DNA from: JALHMI01 sp964598535
GTDB lineage: Bacteria; Planctomycetota; Planctomycetia; Pirellulales; PALSA-1355
Assembly: GCA_964598535.1 (NCBI GenBank)
Contig: CAZRCI010000026.1
Span: forward strand, 1-64,000
Length of the DNA: 64,000 bases
Direction: 5' to 3'
The notes beneath the pieces were generated by a model, which did no database searches, was not told where the DNA came from, and worked only from the letters and a program-made list of their open reading frames with translations. Numbering within the stretch: position 1 is the first letter of the stretch; each line of letters starts with the position of its first letter. Of this stretch, positions 26,274-35,246 are shown piece by piece. The position numbers were made by a program, and so were the translations under genes.

Positions 26274-29200
26274 TTATTTTCCGCCGCGGGCAGTTCCTTG
26301 AGTATAGGCTTTGAAGGCCTCGGAGTATTCTGGGGGCGGCGTCGTGCGACGAGATTCTTGCAATCCGCCCGCGCGGTCGCCCGGTCCTGTGCCAGATTGG
26401 ATTGCGCTTCCGCGCGGCTGTAAGCCGAGGCTGCGCAGCGTTTCGTTGAGTTCTCGCCGGCCGGTCTCGCCGGACGTGCCGGGAGCTTGTGCCTGACTGC
26501 GCAGCGTTTCCCAACGCCGGAGAAATGCGTCGGCTTCTTCGCGCGTCCAGCCGAGCTCTTCAAGCAACGCGTCGTCATTGCCGCCACGAGCGAGTTGGTC
26601 TTTCAAGTGCTCGAGCGCGAATTCGGTCGCTTTGCGCGTGTAGTCGAGATTGGCGTCCGCCGCCCGGTCGGCGCCCGGCTGCCAAGGCTGGCCCCGGTTG
26701 TCCACGGCCTTGTGCTGGGTGATGCCGCTTTGACCGTTCGGGATGAAGTTCGCCTCACCGCTGTTTTGATCGTCGGCCGGATCGCCGGAAGCTGACTCGT
26801 TCGGCGAGACGCCTGGCGCCTGGTTGCCACCCGGCTGCGGATCGCCGCCCGGACTCGGAGCTTGCTGGCTGCCACGCGCGCGGTCGCCCGTTTCGCCAGT
26901 CCCGGCATTGTCTGTTCGACGGTCTGTTTGCTCGCCATCCGTGGATGTGCCGGGGGGCGAGCCGTCGGGCTTGCCGCTGGCGGAGCGATCGCGACGTGCA
27001 TCGCTCGTCGCGTCGGAAGCTGGCTGCCCCGACGATGCCGACGATTCGTCGCTCGAGGGCTTCTCGCCAGAACTTTTGCCGCCGGCTTGCTGCGCTCCAT
27101 CGTGGGCCGGACTCGCCTTAGGTTTGGGCGAGCCGCCATCGGCGGGCGATGTACCGCCAGTCCCGGCCTCGCCGTTCTCTTGTTTTCCGTCTTTTCCGTC
27201 GCGGGAGTTGGCGTTTTGCGATGTGCCGTCCTTATTGGAATCGCTGTCGCGAGCGCCGTCTGCATTATCGCCTGGAGCGCCAGAGGCCGACGTGCTCTGC
27301 TGGTCGCTAGATTGCTCGCCGCTTGCATTCTCGTTGGCGGCGTTCTTGCCGCTCTGTTGGCTCGTGCTATCGGACTTCTCCGATGGCCGGGCTCCACTGG
27401 GCGAGGCGTTGCTCGGATCGCCGCCCGATTCCGACTTGCCGGATAGGCCACTCGCCGCTTGGTCCTGATTGGCGGCTCGCTCGGGTTGTTGTCCTGGAGG
27501 TATGACGCTGGGCTGCGCGCCCTCGGATTGGCTCGACGAAGGCGGTCCTTGCTGCGGCGAATCGTTCGTGCGTGGATCGCCGCTTTGCCCCGAAGCGGAA
27601 TCGGACTTTGCGGAATGGCTCGGTCGCTGTTGGCTGGAGTCGGACGTTTTGTCGCTCGGTTGGGCGGAGGAATCCGACCGGTTGTCTTTAGCTTGTTGTC
27701 CGGCGGTGCCAGATTGGTCGCCTTGGTTGGCGTCTCCGCCCTGCCCTGCTTGTTCCCGACCGTTCGATTTCTCCCCAGACGTAGCTTGGGCGTTTGCGTT
27801 CTGTTGATCGCGATGTTTCAAAATTCGCTCGATCGCATCGCCGTCATTCGTGCCGTCGCTGGCGACCGGAGTCTGGTTTGGGGTGCTTGAGCCCCCGCCG
27901 GATTTTTGCCCCGTGCCGGATTGTCCGGCGCCTTCCTGTCCTTCGCCGGACGAGGCACCTTCTTGCTGGGTGGGGGGCTGTTGTTGCTGCGTGCCGCGCG
28001 ATGCGCCGCCACGAGATGCGCGATCGCCCGACGACTGTTGCTGCGCAGCGCCTTGCTGGCCACCCGAGCCTTGATTGCCGGTTTGGCCTCCGGATTGTTG
28101 CGATTCGGACTGGCCGCTTTGTTCGGCCCCGCCGGCGGACGAATCCCCCTGTGTGGAGTTGTCGCCCGAACTTTGCTTCGCCGCTTGTTCGGATCCTGGT
28201 TGCTGCTGTTCGCCGGCAGTTGGATTGGGGGAATTCGAGGACGTGCCATCCGGCGGTTCTCCGCTGGGATTATTGGCGGATGATTCATCGCGAGTCGCGC
28301 TGTTTCCCCCATCCTGCGGCGTCGACTCATCGGCGGATGCGCCGGCTTGCGATTCTTTGCCCGACACGCCTTGTTGCTGCGGTTGGGGCGGCTGACTTGC
28401 CTGATCGGTTGGCTGCGTTGGTGGTTGCGCGCCCGCCTGAGGCCGGCCCGTGTCGTCGTGCTTTGCGGCCGGATCGTCCTCGCTTCGCCCCAAGGCGGGC
28501 GTCACGCGAATGCGCCGACGCGCGGTTTCGGTGCGATTGGGCCGCGGCGACTTGTTGTCGATCGCCACGGCGTGGTATTCCACCACGTCGCCCGCCACAA
28601 GCTTGTGGGCCGCTGGCGAAAAGCGATGTTTCTGAAGGTACTGTCCGCGCCACGGTTCGCCGAGCAGCTTCTTGTCGTCGAGTTGCCGGTCTCCGTGGCG
28701 CGTCACGAGCCGGACCTCCGCGAGCGCGAAGTCCGGGTCATTGGCCACGAGTTCCAACTCGACCACGCCGTCGGCGGCAACTTCGATCTCCTCGCGTGCG
28801 GGCTGGACGAACTGAATTTCCGGCGAGAGATCCGGAACGACTTCAATCCGGTGTTTCACCGGCTGCGGATTTTCCTGCCCCTCGGTGTTCTTGAACGTGA
28901 GTTGGTAGACCTCGTGCTCGGGCTTCTGGCGATCCGCGGTGAGGCCCAGTCGAAAGCTGGTACGCGCGGTTGTATTCTCGGCACGCATGGCAAGGTCGAG
29001 CGAGCCGTTGGCGCCGAAGTCGACAAACGCTTTGCCAATCGGCTGATTCGCGAGCCCTTCGAGCGTCACCTCGGTGCCTTCGAGGGCTTTCAGATCGCCT
29101 TGACGCTCGACTCGCTGGCCGAGGAGTCCCGTATACGCCGGGTATTTGTACTCGACCGCCTGCACGACGATCGTCGGCGCGGCGGCCACCTCGATGCGAT

Positions 29201-30116
29201 AGTCTCGCGTGCGCGCGTCACCGGCTTCCAGGCGATAGGTGAGCGATTGTTGCAACGCCGCATCGCTGGCCGGGAGCACGGCGGCGTAGCGATAGTCGTT
29301 GGCCGGGCGAAACATCTCTACCGCCCGATCGACAATTTGCCGGTCCGCGGTCGTGTAGTAGAGCAGCACTTGCTGCCCGTCGGCGATTCCTTGCACGCGC
29401 GCTTTGACGGTGATTTGCTGGCCGCGGAACGCTTGGGTATCGCCCGGTTCGAGCTCGTCGATCGTGGTGCTGGTGGGCGGCGCGATGTCGGCCCAGGGCG
29501 CCAGTATCCGGCTTACCGTCTTGAACGGATTCTTGGGAGAGATAATCGCATACAGCGCACCGAGCGCCACCAGTGCCACAAGCACATAGCCGATGCGCAC
29601 CAGACGCGAGCGATCGACCGCGGACTCGACCTCGACGCCGACCAGGCTGGTCGCCGCTTGCTGCTCGATTTGCTCCAGCACGCGCTGATGGACCGTGTCA
29701 GGAGCCGAGCGAAAGAACAGGAAATTGACAAGCGCGTTCTTGAGTGTCGGCCGGCTGCGCTCGATCGTCTGGGCTGCGTACAGCGGGTTGATCTTGCGGA
29801 ACAGCAGCGGCGCGATTTGCGTGAGCGTCCACCACAGTGCGCCCCCCAGGTAAATCGCAAGCAGCAGCGTCCGCCCCCAGATTCCCAGTCCGCCGCCGAT
29901 CAGCCAGTGATCGATGACTACGATCCCAAGGAAGTAACCGAGCGTGGCGGTCGCGAGCGACATCACGGCGGCGGCAATGTCGACCCCCCGCACCTGGCTG
30001 CGCGTCTTACGCAGTTGCGTCTCGATGAACGCTTCGTATTCGACGAACTGGGCGGAGCCGCTGGAAAGATCCACTGGCTGGGCGCCGCTCGTCGCCGTTT
30101 GGCTACCTGTCGCCAT
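26274..30116 (-). CDS. Giant membrane protein with ~500-residue Gln/Ser/Gly/Asp-rich region (DUF4175-like)
   Basis: The 1280-residue protein has two or three N-terminal membrane helices (about residues 45-115 and again near 190) and an exported immunoglobulin-like or beta-rich part to about residue 610. A huge repetitive polar segment (about 620-1150) follows, dominated by Gln, Ser, Gly, Asp, Asn and Pro. A short folded tail ends it (YTRKATEFALEHLKDQL, then a Trp/Arg helix). The N-terminal part resembles the DUF4175 type; similar planctomycete proteins have been called circumsporozoite-like. ATG 30116 was chosen because GGAG precedes it and MATGSQ starts a soluble N-terminus before the first helix. 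It may be a surface or cell-envelope protein. The role is unknown. Confidence 0.8.
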   Translation of the reverse strand: MATGSQTATSGAQPVDLSSGSAQFVEYEAFIETQLRKTRSQVRGVDIAAAVMSLATATLGYFLGIVVIDHWLIGGGLGIWGRTLLLAIYLGGALWWTLTQIAPLLFRKINPLYAAQTIERSRPTLKNALVNFLFFRSAPDTVHQRVLEQIEQQAATSLVGVEVESAVDRSRLVRIGYVLVALVALGALYAIISPKNPFKTVSRILAPWADIAPPTSTTIDELEPGDTQAFRGQQITVKARVQGIADGQQVLLYYTTADRQIVDRAVEMFRPANDYRYAAVLPASDAALQQSLTYRLEAGDARTRDYRIEVAAAPTIVVQAVEYKYPAYTGLLGQRVERQGDLKALEGTEVTLEGLANQPIGKAFVDFGANGSLDLAMRAENTTARTSFRLGLTADRQKPEHEVYQLTFKNTEGQENPQPVKHRIEVVPDLSPEIQFVQPAREEIEVAADGVVELELVANDPDFALAEVRLVTRHGDRQLDDKKLLGEPWRGQYLQKHRFSPAAHKLVAGDVVEYHAVAIDNKSPRPNRTETARRRIRVTPALGRSEDDPAAKHDDTGRPQAGAQPPTQPTDQASQPPQPQQQGVSGKESQAGASADESTPQDGGNSATRDESSANNPSGEPPDGTSSNSPNPTAGEQQQPGSEQAAKQSSGDNSTQGDSSAGGAEQSGQSESQQSGGQTGNQGSGGQQGAAQQQSSGDRASRGGASRGTQQQQPPTQQEGASSGEGQEGAGQSGTGQKSGGGSSTPNQTPVASDGTNDGDAIERILKHRDQQNANAQATSGEKSNGREQAGQGGDANQGDQSGTAGQQAKDNRSDSSAQPSDKTSDSSQQRPSHSAKSDSASGQSGDPRTNDSPQQGPPSSSQSEGAQPSVIPPGQQPERAANQDQAASGLSGKSESGGDPSNASPSGARPSEKSDSTSQQSGKNAANENASGEQSSDQQSTSASGAPGDNADGARDSDSNKDGTSQNANSRDGKDGKQENGEAGTGGTSPADGGSPKPKASPAHDGAQQAGGKSSGEKPSSDESSASSGQPASDATSDARRDRSASGKPDGSPPGTSTDGEQTDRRTDNAGTGETGDRARGSQQAPSPGGDPQPGGNQAPGVSPNESASGDPADDQNSGEANFIPNGQSGITQHKAVDNRGQPWQPGADRAADANLDYTRKATEFALEHLKDQLARGGNDDALLEELGWTREEADAFLRRWETLRSQAQAPGTSGETGRRELNETLRSLGLQPRGSAIQSGTGPGDRAGGLQESRRTTPPPEYSEAFKAYTQGTARGGK

Positions 30117-30339
30117 CAACGCTGCTCCACCGCAGAATGCCTCGCTTGCGCGCCACCTGTTAAGTATAAGCGACGAACAAGCGTGGGCGATGGCACACGC
30201 CAAATTGGGCATATTGCCGATGGCCCGCGCGGCGAGTGTTCGCCGCCGGATGGTGTTGCTGCCGGACTGTGTTGCCGCCGGCCATTTGGTGACGCACGAC
30301 GTTGGGCGGATTTGCCGCCTTATACAAACGTGACCGGCG

Positions 30340-32097
30340 TTACTTCTGTCGTGGTTGAGGAACGGGTTGCAGGCCACGCGAGCTTTCGACCGGCGCGACG
30401 ACCGGCGCGTCCACGATCACGCCCATCTGTTCGAGGGCTGCCAGAGCCGCGGCACGCACGGTTTCGTCCGGGTCTTTTGCCGCGATTTTCAGCGCCGCTT
30501 CGGCTGCCTGACGCGCTGGTTTGCCGATCAGGCCCAACGCCTCGGCCGAGCCGCGCCTCGCCGCGGCGATAGGGCTTTGCAGCCCTTGCACCAAGACGGG
30601 AATCGCCGTCCGCACGAGAGGCTCGCTCTGTGGCGCAATGTTTACCAAGGCGAACGCGCTGGCTACCCGCAGCAGCGGATCTTCGTTACGCAGTTCCTCC
30701 TGCAAGCTTGGCAGGGCCGCTTTGGCGTTCGGGCCAATTTTGCCCAGAGCATACGCGGCGACGACGCGATTCGTCGCGTTTGGATCGTTGAGTTCTTTTT
30801 CGAGAACCTGGGTGGCCGGCGCGGATTCAGCACCGATCGCGGCCAGGGCGAACATGACCTCGCGCCGCACGTCGGGATTCTCGTCGGAAAGCGCGCCGAT
30901 GAGCGCCGGCACCGTCGCTTTGGCCTTCTCGCCCAGATAGGTAATCAACATCGCGGCCCGGCCGCGGGCTGCGGGCCGCGCGAGCGCATCGTCCAGCACG
31001 TCGGCCGCCGCGTCTCCCAAGACGGCGAGTCCCGCCAGGGCTTCGCCCACGGCTGGCTCTTCGCCATTGAGTACGACATAGGCCAAGGCCGGCACCAGTT
31101 GCTTGGGCGGCGTCTTGAGATCCATCAGGCCCCGGATCGCCGCACTCTGCACGCGCGGGTTCTTGTCTTTCACGATGTCGAGCAACAGCTCGATGGCATG
31201 GGACCGAGCTTGCTCGTTGTCCGGCTGAATGCGGGCGATTGCCCAGGCGTTCACGCAAGCTTCCAGCGGGTCTCTTTCGGCCTTGGCTTTTTGCAAGGCC
31301 TCGACCGCGCTTGCCGCCGCCGGGCCGATGCTGCCCAGCGCGAAGCCCGCCGCATGCGCCACGGTTTCGGCGGGATCTTCCAGCAAGGGGACAATCTGCG
31401 GAACCGCCGGCGCCGCGTCCGCGCCGACGCGCGCCAATGCAATCAACAGCTCGCGCCGCACGTCCGAACGTTTATCTTCAAGCGCCTTGGCCAGGGCGGG
31501 CACGGCGTCTTTCGCGCCGGGACCAAGTTCGCCCAGGGCCAGTGCTGCCCAGTAGCGGGTATCTTCAGATTCCAAGGCGCGGCCAAGCACCGGCACGGCC
31601 GCGTTGCTGTATTCGGTAAGCGTGTGCAACGCCGCGATGCGCACCGAAGGGTCCGCGTCGGAGAGTGCCTTCCCTAACGCTTCGACAACGAGTTCGGGGT
31701 CCGGATGAATGCGTTCGAGCGCGGCGACGGACATCCGCCGCACGTGAAAGTCCGAGTCGCTCATCGCTTTGGCGAGAGCCGGGCCGGCCGCCGAAGCTTC
31801 AGGACCAATTTCCATCAGCGAGAATGCCGCGTGCGCGCGAACCGTTGCCGACGAATCGCTAAGTTGCGCGGCCAGCGCTTCCGTGGCTTGTGCAGCGCGA
31901 GCGCCCAGGCTTCCCAGGGCGTCGATCGCCGCGACGCGCGCTTTTTCGTCACCGGTCTTGAGGACCGCAATCAGCTTGTCCACGGAATCGGCGTCGGCCG
32001 CCAACGCAGTGCTTCCAATTCCAAGCGCGCCGCTCACGATCAGGCCTGCCAATACCGACGTCACAATCCGTACATCAAACCCTAAAAGACTTCGCAT
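30340..32097 (-). CDS. Secreted HEAT-repeat protein
   Basis: The 585-residue protein has a signal peptide (cleavage near ALA-AD, about residue 34). The rest is almost entirely HEAT/PBS-lyase-type repeats of roughly 35-38 residues, for example DEKARVAAIDALGSLG, DFHVRRMSVAALERI and NPDVRREVMFALAAIG. It forms an alpha-solenoid that should bind other proteins. A Pro-rich tail follows the last repeat. It is upstream of the giant DUF4175-like gene on the same strand, with a 223-base gap. No catalytic motif is visible. Confidence 0.88.
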   Translation of the reverse strand: MRSLLGFDVRIVTSVLAGLIVSGALGIGSTALAADADSVDKLIAVLKTGDEKARVAAIDALGSLGARAAQATEALAAQLSDSSATVRAHAAFSLMEIGPEASAAGPALAKAMSDSDFHVRRMSVAALERIHPDPELVVEALGKALSDADPSVRIAALHTLTEYSNAAVPVLGRALESEDTRYWAALALGELGPGAKDAVPALAKALEDKRSDVRRELLIALARVGADAAPAVPQIVPLLEDPAETVAHAAGFALGSIGPAAASAVEALQKAKAERDPLEACVNAWAIARIQPDNEQARSHAIELLLDIVKDKNPRVQSAAIRGLMDLKTPPKQLVPALAYVVLNGEEPAVGEALAGLAVLGDAAADVLDDALARPAARGRAAMLITYLGEKAKATVPALIGALSDENPDVRREVMFALAAIGAESAPATQVLEKELNDPNATNRVVAAYALGKIGPNAKAALPSLQEELRNEDPLLRVASAFALVNIAPQSEPLVRTAIPVLVQGLQSPIAAARRGSAEALGLIGKPARQAAEAALKIAAKDPDETVRAAALAALEQMGVIVDAPVVAPVESSRGLQPVPQPRQK

Positions 32098-32572
32098 GGC
32101 ATGCCTGATGGATGGTTCTTAAATAGGAAAGATGTCGTTTAAGTCATTAAAAGGCAGAGCGCCTAAGGCAATTTGCCACAGAACCGTTCAAACCGGTTGC
32201 AATCGCGCGCGAAGGGCCGGTTTGCATTGCCCGATGGTTTGCATTGCCCGATGGTTTGCATTGCCCGATGGGTAGATAGCTGGCGGTTGCCTGAATCAAT
32301 CGTTAGAGAGAATACACGCTCGAAAGCCGGTTGCGGCGAACTCGAAAAACGCCCTGAAAATAGGGGGGCCACGAGTCCGTGCAGTCAGCAACTATTGTAC
32401 CTCACCAGTTGGCGATGTATACAAGTTTTATAGGTTGCCGGGGCGTGCCGCGATGGCTGCGCGCGCCTAGAATACACTTATGGTTTATTGTCCACCGCCG
32501 AAGAATTGCGGGTCTGGTGGATTGTGCCCTTTAGAACGTCGACGACCTAACAGCGTCCGAGGAGATTTTTCG
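32098..32572. other. Divergent intergenic region with 17-bp repeats (475 bp)
   Basis: This region lies between the leftward HEAT gene and the rightward Gly-rich secreted protein and must contain both promoters. It contains a perfect triple 17-bp repeat (32221-32271) and a locally AT-richer part (about 32390-32440, with TATACAAGTTTTATAGG). No convincing coding frame is seen. The 17-base period breaks any frame through the repeat. Confidence 0.6.
32221..32271. repeat. Three perfect tandem copies of a 17-bp unit
   Basis: TTTGCATTGCCCGATGG occurs at 32221-32237, 32238-32254 and 32255-32271 without mismatches, inside a divergent promoter region. A repeated operator or a simple slippage product are both possible. 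Confidence 0.9.
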
Positions 32573-33385
32573 ATGAATTGCAAGCCGATGTTTCTTACCG
32601 TTAGGTTTGCAATCGGATCGCTGCTTACCGGTGTCCTGCTCACCGCGCCGGCGGCTGGCCAACAAGGCACCGTCCAACGAGCCTCGGAAACCTATCAGCC
32701 CGGTTCGTTCAGCCCGCCGTACTATGGTGGCGGCGGTGGTTGGGGCGGCGGATTCGGTGGTTGGGGTGGTTGGGGGATGGGCGATTGGGGCGTCGGTTCA
32801 ACTGCCGCGGGCAGTTATTACACCGGTCTCGGCAACGCCATTCGTTCGCAGGGCCAGTTCAATCTCGATACCTCGGCCGCCGCGATCAACATGACCGAAG
32901 CGGAACGCCGCCGGATCGAGAACAGCAAGCAGTGGACCGAGACCTTCTTCGAGAAACGTCGCATCAATCAGGCCTATCGCGATTCGCAGCGGCGGCCGCC
33001 CGGCAATTCCGAAACCTGGGTACGGCTGGCCCAAGCCGGTACACCCCAGCGGCTCTCGCCGAACGAACTCGATCCCGTGACGGGGCGCATTACTTGGCCG
33101 CCGGGTTTGTTGAACGAGGTGTACGCCGCCGATCGACAGAAGCTCGATGAGTTGTTCGCCGACCGCGCGCTTGTGCACGGAGCGATCGGTCCGCAAACGC
33201 ATGCCCAGATCGCGTCGACCATCAACGCGATGCTCGAAACGCTCAAGTCGCTCATTCGCGAGTACGAGACGAATCAGTACATCGCCGCGCGCAATTTTCT
33301 GAATAGCCTGTCGTTCGAAGCCAGCGCTCCGCCGCCTAACTACTCAGCTTCCGCCGACCTGACGCCTCCGGCCCCGCGGCAATAA
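32573..33385 (+). CDS. Secreted Gly/Trp-rich protein of unknown function
   Basis: The 270-residue protein has a signal peptide (hydrophobic segment about residues 10-28, ending APAAGQQ). A Gly-Trp-rich stretch (about 50-75, GGGWGGGFGGWGGWGMGDWG) comes next, then a helical polar domain with a repeated AYRDSQRR / KQWTETFFEKRR character. ATG 32573 follows CGAGGAG at the right spacing. The context suggests a stand-alone gene. I do not recognise a known domain. The 3' end carries the first copy of a 27-bp tandem repeat that includes its stop codon. Confidence 0.8.
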   Translation: MNCKPMFLTVRFAIGSLLTGVLLTAPAAGQQGTVQRASETYQPGSFSPPYYGGGGGWGGGFGGWGGWGMGDWGVGSTAAGSYYTGLGNAIRSQGQFNLDTSAAAINMTEAERRRIENSKQWTETFFEKRRINQAYRDSQRRPPGNSETWVRLAQAGTPQRLSPNELDPVTGRITWPPGLLNEVYAADRQKLDELFADRALVHGAIGPQTHAQIASTINAMLETLKSLIREYETNQYIAARNFLNSLSFEASAPPPNYSASADLTPPAPRQ

Positions 33386-33441
33386 CGTCTCTGCGCTCCC
33401 CGGCGGCAGTAACGTCTCCAACGTCTCCGGCGGCAGTAACG
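33376..33441. repeat. 27-bp tandem repeat spanning a stop codon (about 2.5 copies)
   Basis: GCGGCA(A/G)TAACG starts at 33376, 33403 and 33430, an exact 27-base period. The first copy contains the TAA stop of the preceding gene. The second and third lie downstream and have diverged slightly in the second half of the unit. Confidence 0.8.
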
Positions 33442-33634
33442 CTTGTCAGTAGTAGTGCCTATCCGGCGTGGCTAGCCTCGCGGAGCCTGCCCACGGTGAG
33501 TGGCAGGTGGCTGAGCCGCGTTTCGCCCCGCAAGTTTTCGGACGTGCACGCGTGCCCAAATTGCGTCTTTCCGGCAGTGGCACTATCCTGAATCGCAGCA
33601 ACGAACTATTCGCTTCGATTCGAGTCCGCGCGCC

Positions 33635-35185
33635 ATGCCTTCGTTTTCTTCTGTGGACGTGATCTTTCTCCACCCGGCCGACAACGTTTGCGTGGCGACT
33701 CGCGACTTGCCGTCAGGCGCCCCGATCGAGGCCGGCGGCTTTCGCGTCGAATTGCGCCAGGCAGTGCGGCTCGGGCACAAGATCGCCCTCGTGCCGCTCG
33801 TGGCCGGACAAACGGTGGTCAAGTATGGCCAGATCATCGGATTTGTCACGAGCGATGTTGTTCCCGGCGATTGGATTCACACGCACAATCTGACGGCCGG
33901 TGAGTTTGCTCGCGATTACGCGGCCTCGACCGAAGTTCCCCCGGACCCAGCGCCGCTGTCGAACCTTACATTCCAGGGATATCACCGTCCCGACAGAAAG
34001 CCGGGCACGCGGAACTACATTGCCGTGATCTCGACGGTCAACTGCTCGGCCACCGTGAGCAAAGCGGTTGCCGCGCGCTTTCCGGCCGAAGCGCTCAAGT
34101 GCTATCCAAACATCGATGGTGTCGTGGCGTTCACGCATGGTGGCGGCTGCGGAATGCAGTTCGGCGGCGAAGGTCACGCTACGCTCAACCGGGTCATGGG
34201 CGGCATCGCCCGGCATCCAAACATCGGTGGCTACGTGCTGATCGGCCTCGGTTGCGAGACGGCCACGCTTGGCCATCTGCTCGACGATCAGAAGCTGGTG
34301 CAGATCGGCGGAAACGGCGGTAGCGCCAAGCGGCCGCCCGTGCTCAGCATGCAGGACGTTGGCGGCACGGCCAAGACCATTGAAGCGGCGTGCCGGCTCG
34401 TGGCCGAGATGCTTCCCCGCGCAAACGACGTGCGGCGCGAAGCGACGCCTCTGTCCGACTTGATCCTGGGAACCAACTGCGGCGGCTCCGACGGCAACTC
34501 GGGCATCACGGCCAACCCGGCGCTCGGCGTGGCGAGCGACCTGCTCGTGGCCGCCGGAGGCACCGTCATCCTGGGCGAGACGACCGAAATCTACGGCGCG
34601 GAACAACTGCTGACGCGCCGCGCGCGCACGCCCCAAATCGCCCAGAAACTGATCGACCGCATTCGCTGGTGGGAGTGGTACACCGGCTTGTTTGGTTGCA
34701 CGCCGGACAACAACCCCTCGCCCGGCAACAAGGAAGGCGGCCTGACGACAATCTATGAAAAGTCGCTTGGCGCGATCGCCAAGGCCGGCGGCACCGCGAT
34801 GAATGAAGTTTATCAATATGCCGAGCAGGTCACCGCGCCGGGCTTCGTGGTCATGGACACGCCTGGGCTGGACCCCGTGAGCGTGACCGGCATCGTTGCT
34901 GGCGGCGCGCAGGTGATGGTCTTCACGACGGGGCGCGGAAGTTGTTTTGGCTGCAAGCCCACGCCGTCGATCAAGGTGGCCACGAACACGCCGATGTACG
35001 AGCGAATGATCGACGATATGGACCTGGACGCAGGCACGATTCTGGCCGGCACGAGCGTGGACGCCGTGGGCCGAGAAATCTTCGCAGAGATCATCGCGGT
35101 TGCCAGCGGCAAACAAACCAAGAGCGAACGGCACGGCATCGGCCAGGAGGAGTTTGTGCCCTGGAATATCGGGCCAACGCTCTAA
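33635..35185 (+). CDS. uxaA: Altronate-dehydratase (UxaA) family enzyme
   Basis: The 516-residue protein has an N-terminal SAF domain (about residues 1-95, ending DWIHTHN) and the large UxaA/GarD catalytic domain. The latter shows RNYIAVISTVNCS, FTHGGGCGMQFGG, LIGLGCET, TNCGGSDGNSGITANPALG and the terminal RGSCFG(C)KP cysteines. The expected reaction is dehydration of altronate or a related sugar acid to a 2-keto-3-deoxy acid, using iron. Both domains are fused, the normal full-length form. No other hexuronate genes flank it, so the exact sugar-acid substrate is open. Confidence 0.87.
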   Translation: MPSFSSVDVIFLHPADNVCVATRDLPSGAPIEAGGFRVELRQAVRLGHKIALVPLVAGQTVVKYGQIIGFVTSDVVPGDWIHTHNLTAGEFARDYAASTEVPPDPAPLSNLTFQGYHRPDRKPGTRNYIAVISTVNCSATVSKAVAARFPAEALKCYPNIDGVVAFTHGGGCGMQFGGEGHATLNRVMGGIARHPNIGGYVLIGLGCETATLGHLLDDQKLVQIGGNGGSAKRPPVLSMQDVGGTAKTIEAACRLVAEMLPRANDVRREATPLSDLILGTNCGGSDGNSGITANPALGVASDLLVAAGGTVILGETTEIYGAEQLLTRRARTPQIAQKLIDRIRWWEWYTGLFGCTPDNNPSPGNKEGGLTTIYEKSLGAIAKAGGTAMNEVYQYAEQVTAPGFVVMDTPGLDPVSVTGIVAGGAQVMVFTTGRGSCFGCKPTPSIKVATNTPMYERMIDDMDLDAGTILAGTSVDAVGREIFAEIIAVASGKQTKSERHGIGQEEFVPWNIGPTL

Positions 35186-35246
35186 CCCGGCGCTTCTTGC
35201 GAGAACCATGCCTTAAGCGGGGGGGAGCCGTCGATCTGGTTTGCCG

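Noticed and set aside
26274..30116. Low-complexity region as a sign of a frameshift or sequencing error
   Set aside because: The frame continues without a stop over 1280 codons with consistent codon choice and ends in a folded tail.
28347..30572. Long plus-strand open frame of 741 codons opposite the giant DUF4175-like protein
   Set aside because: No recognisable features, and the minus-strand protein has helices, repeats and a proper start.
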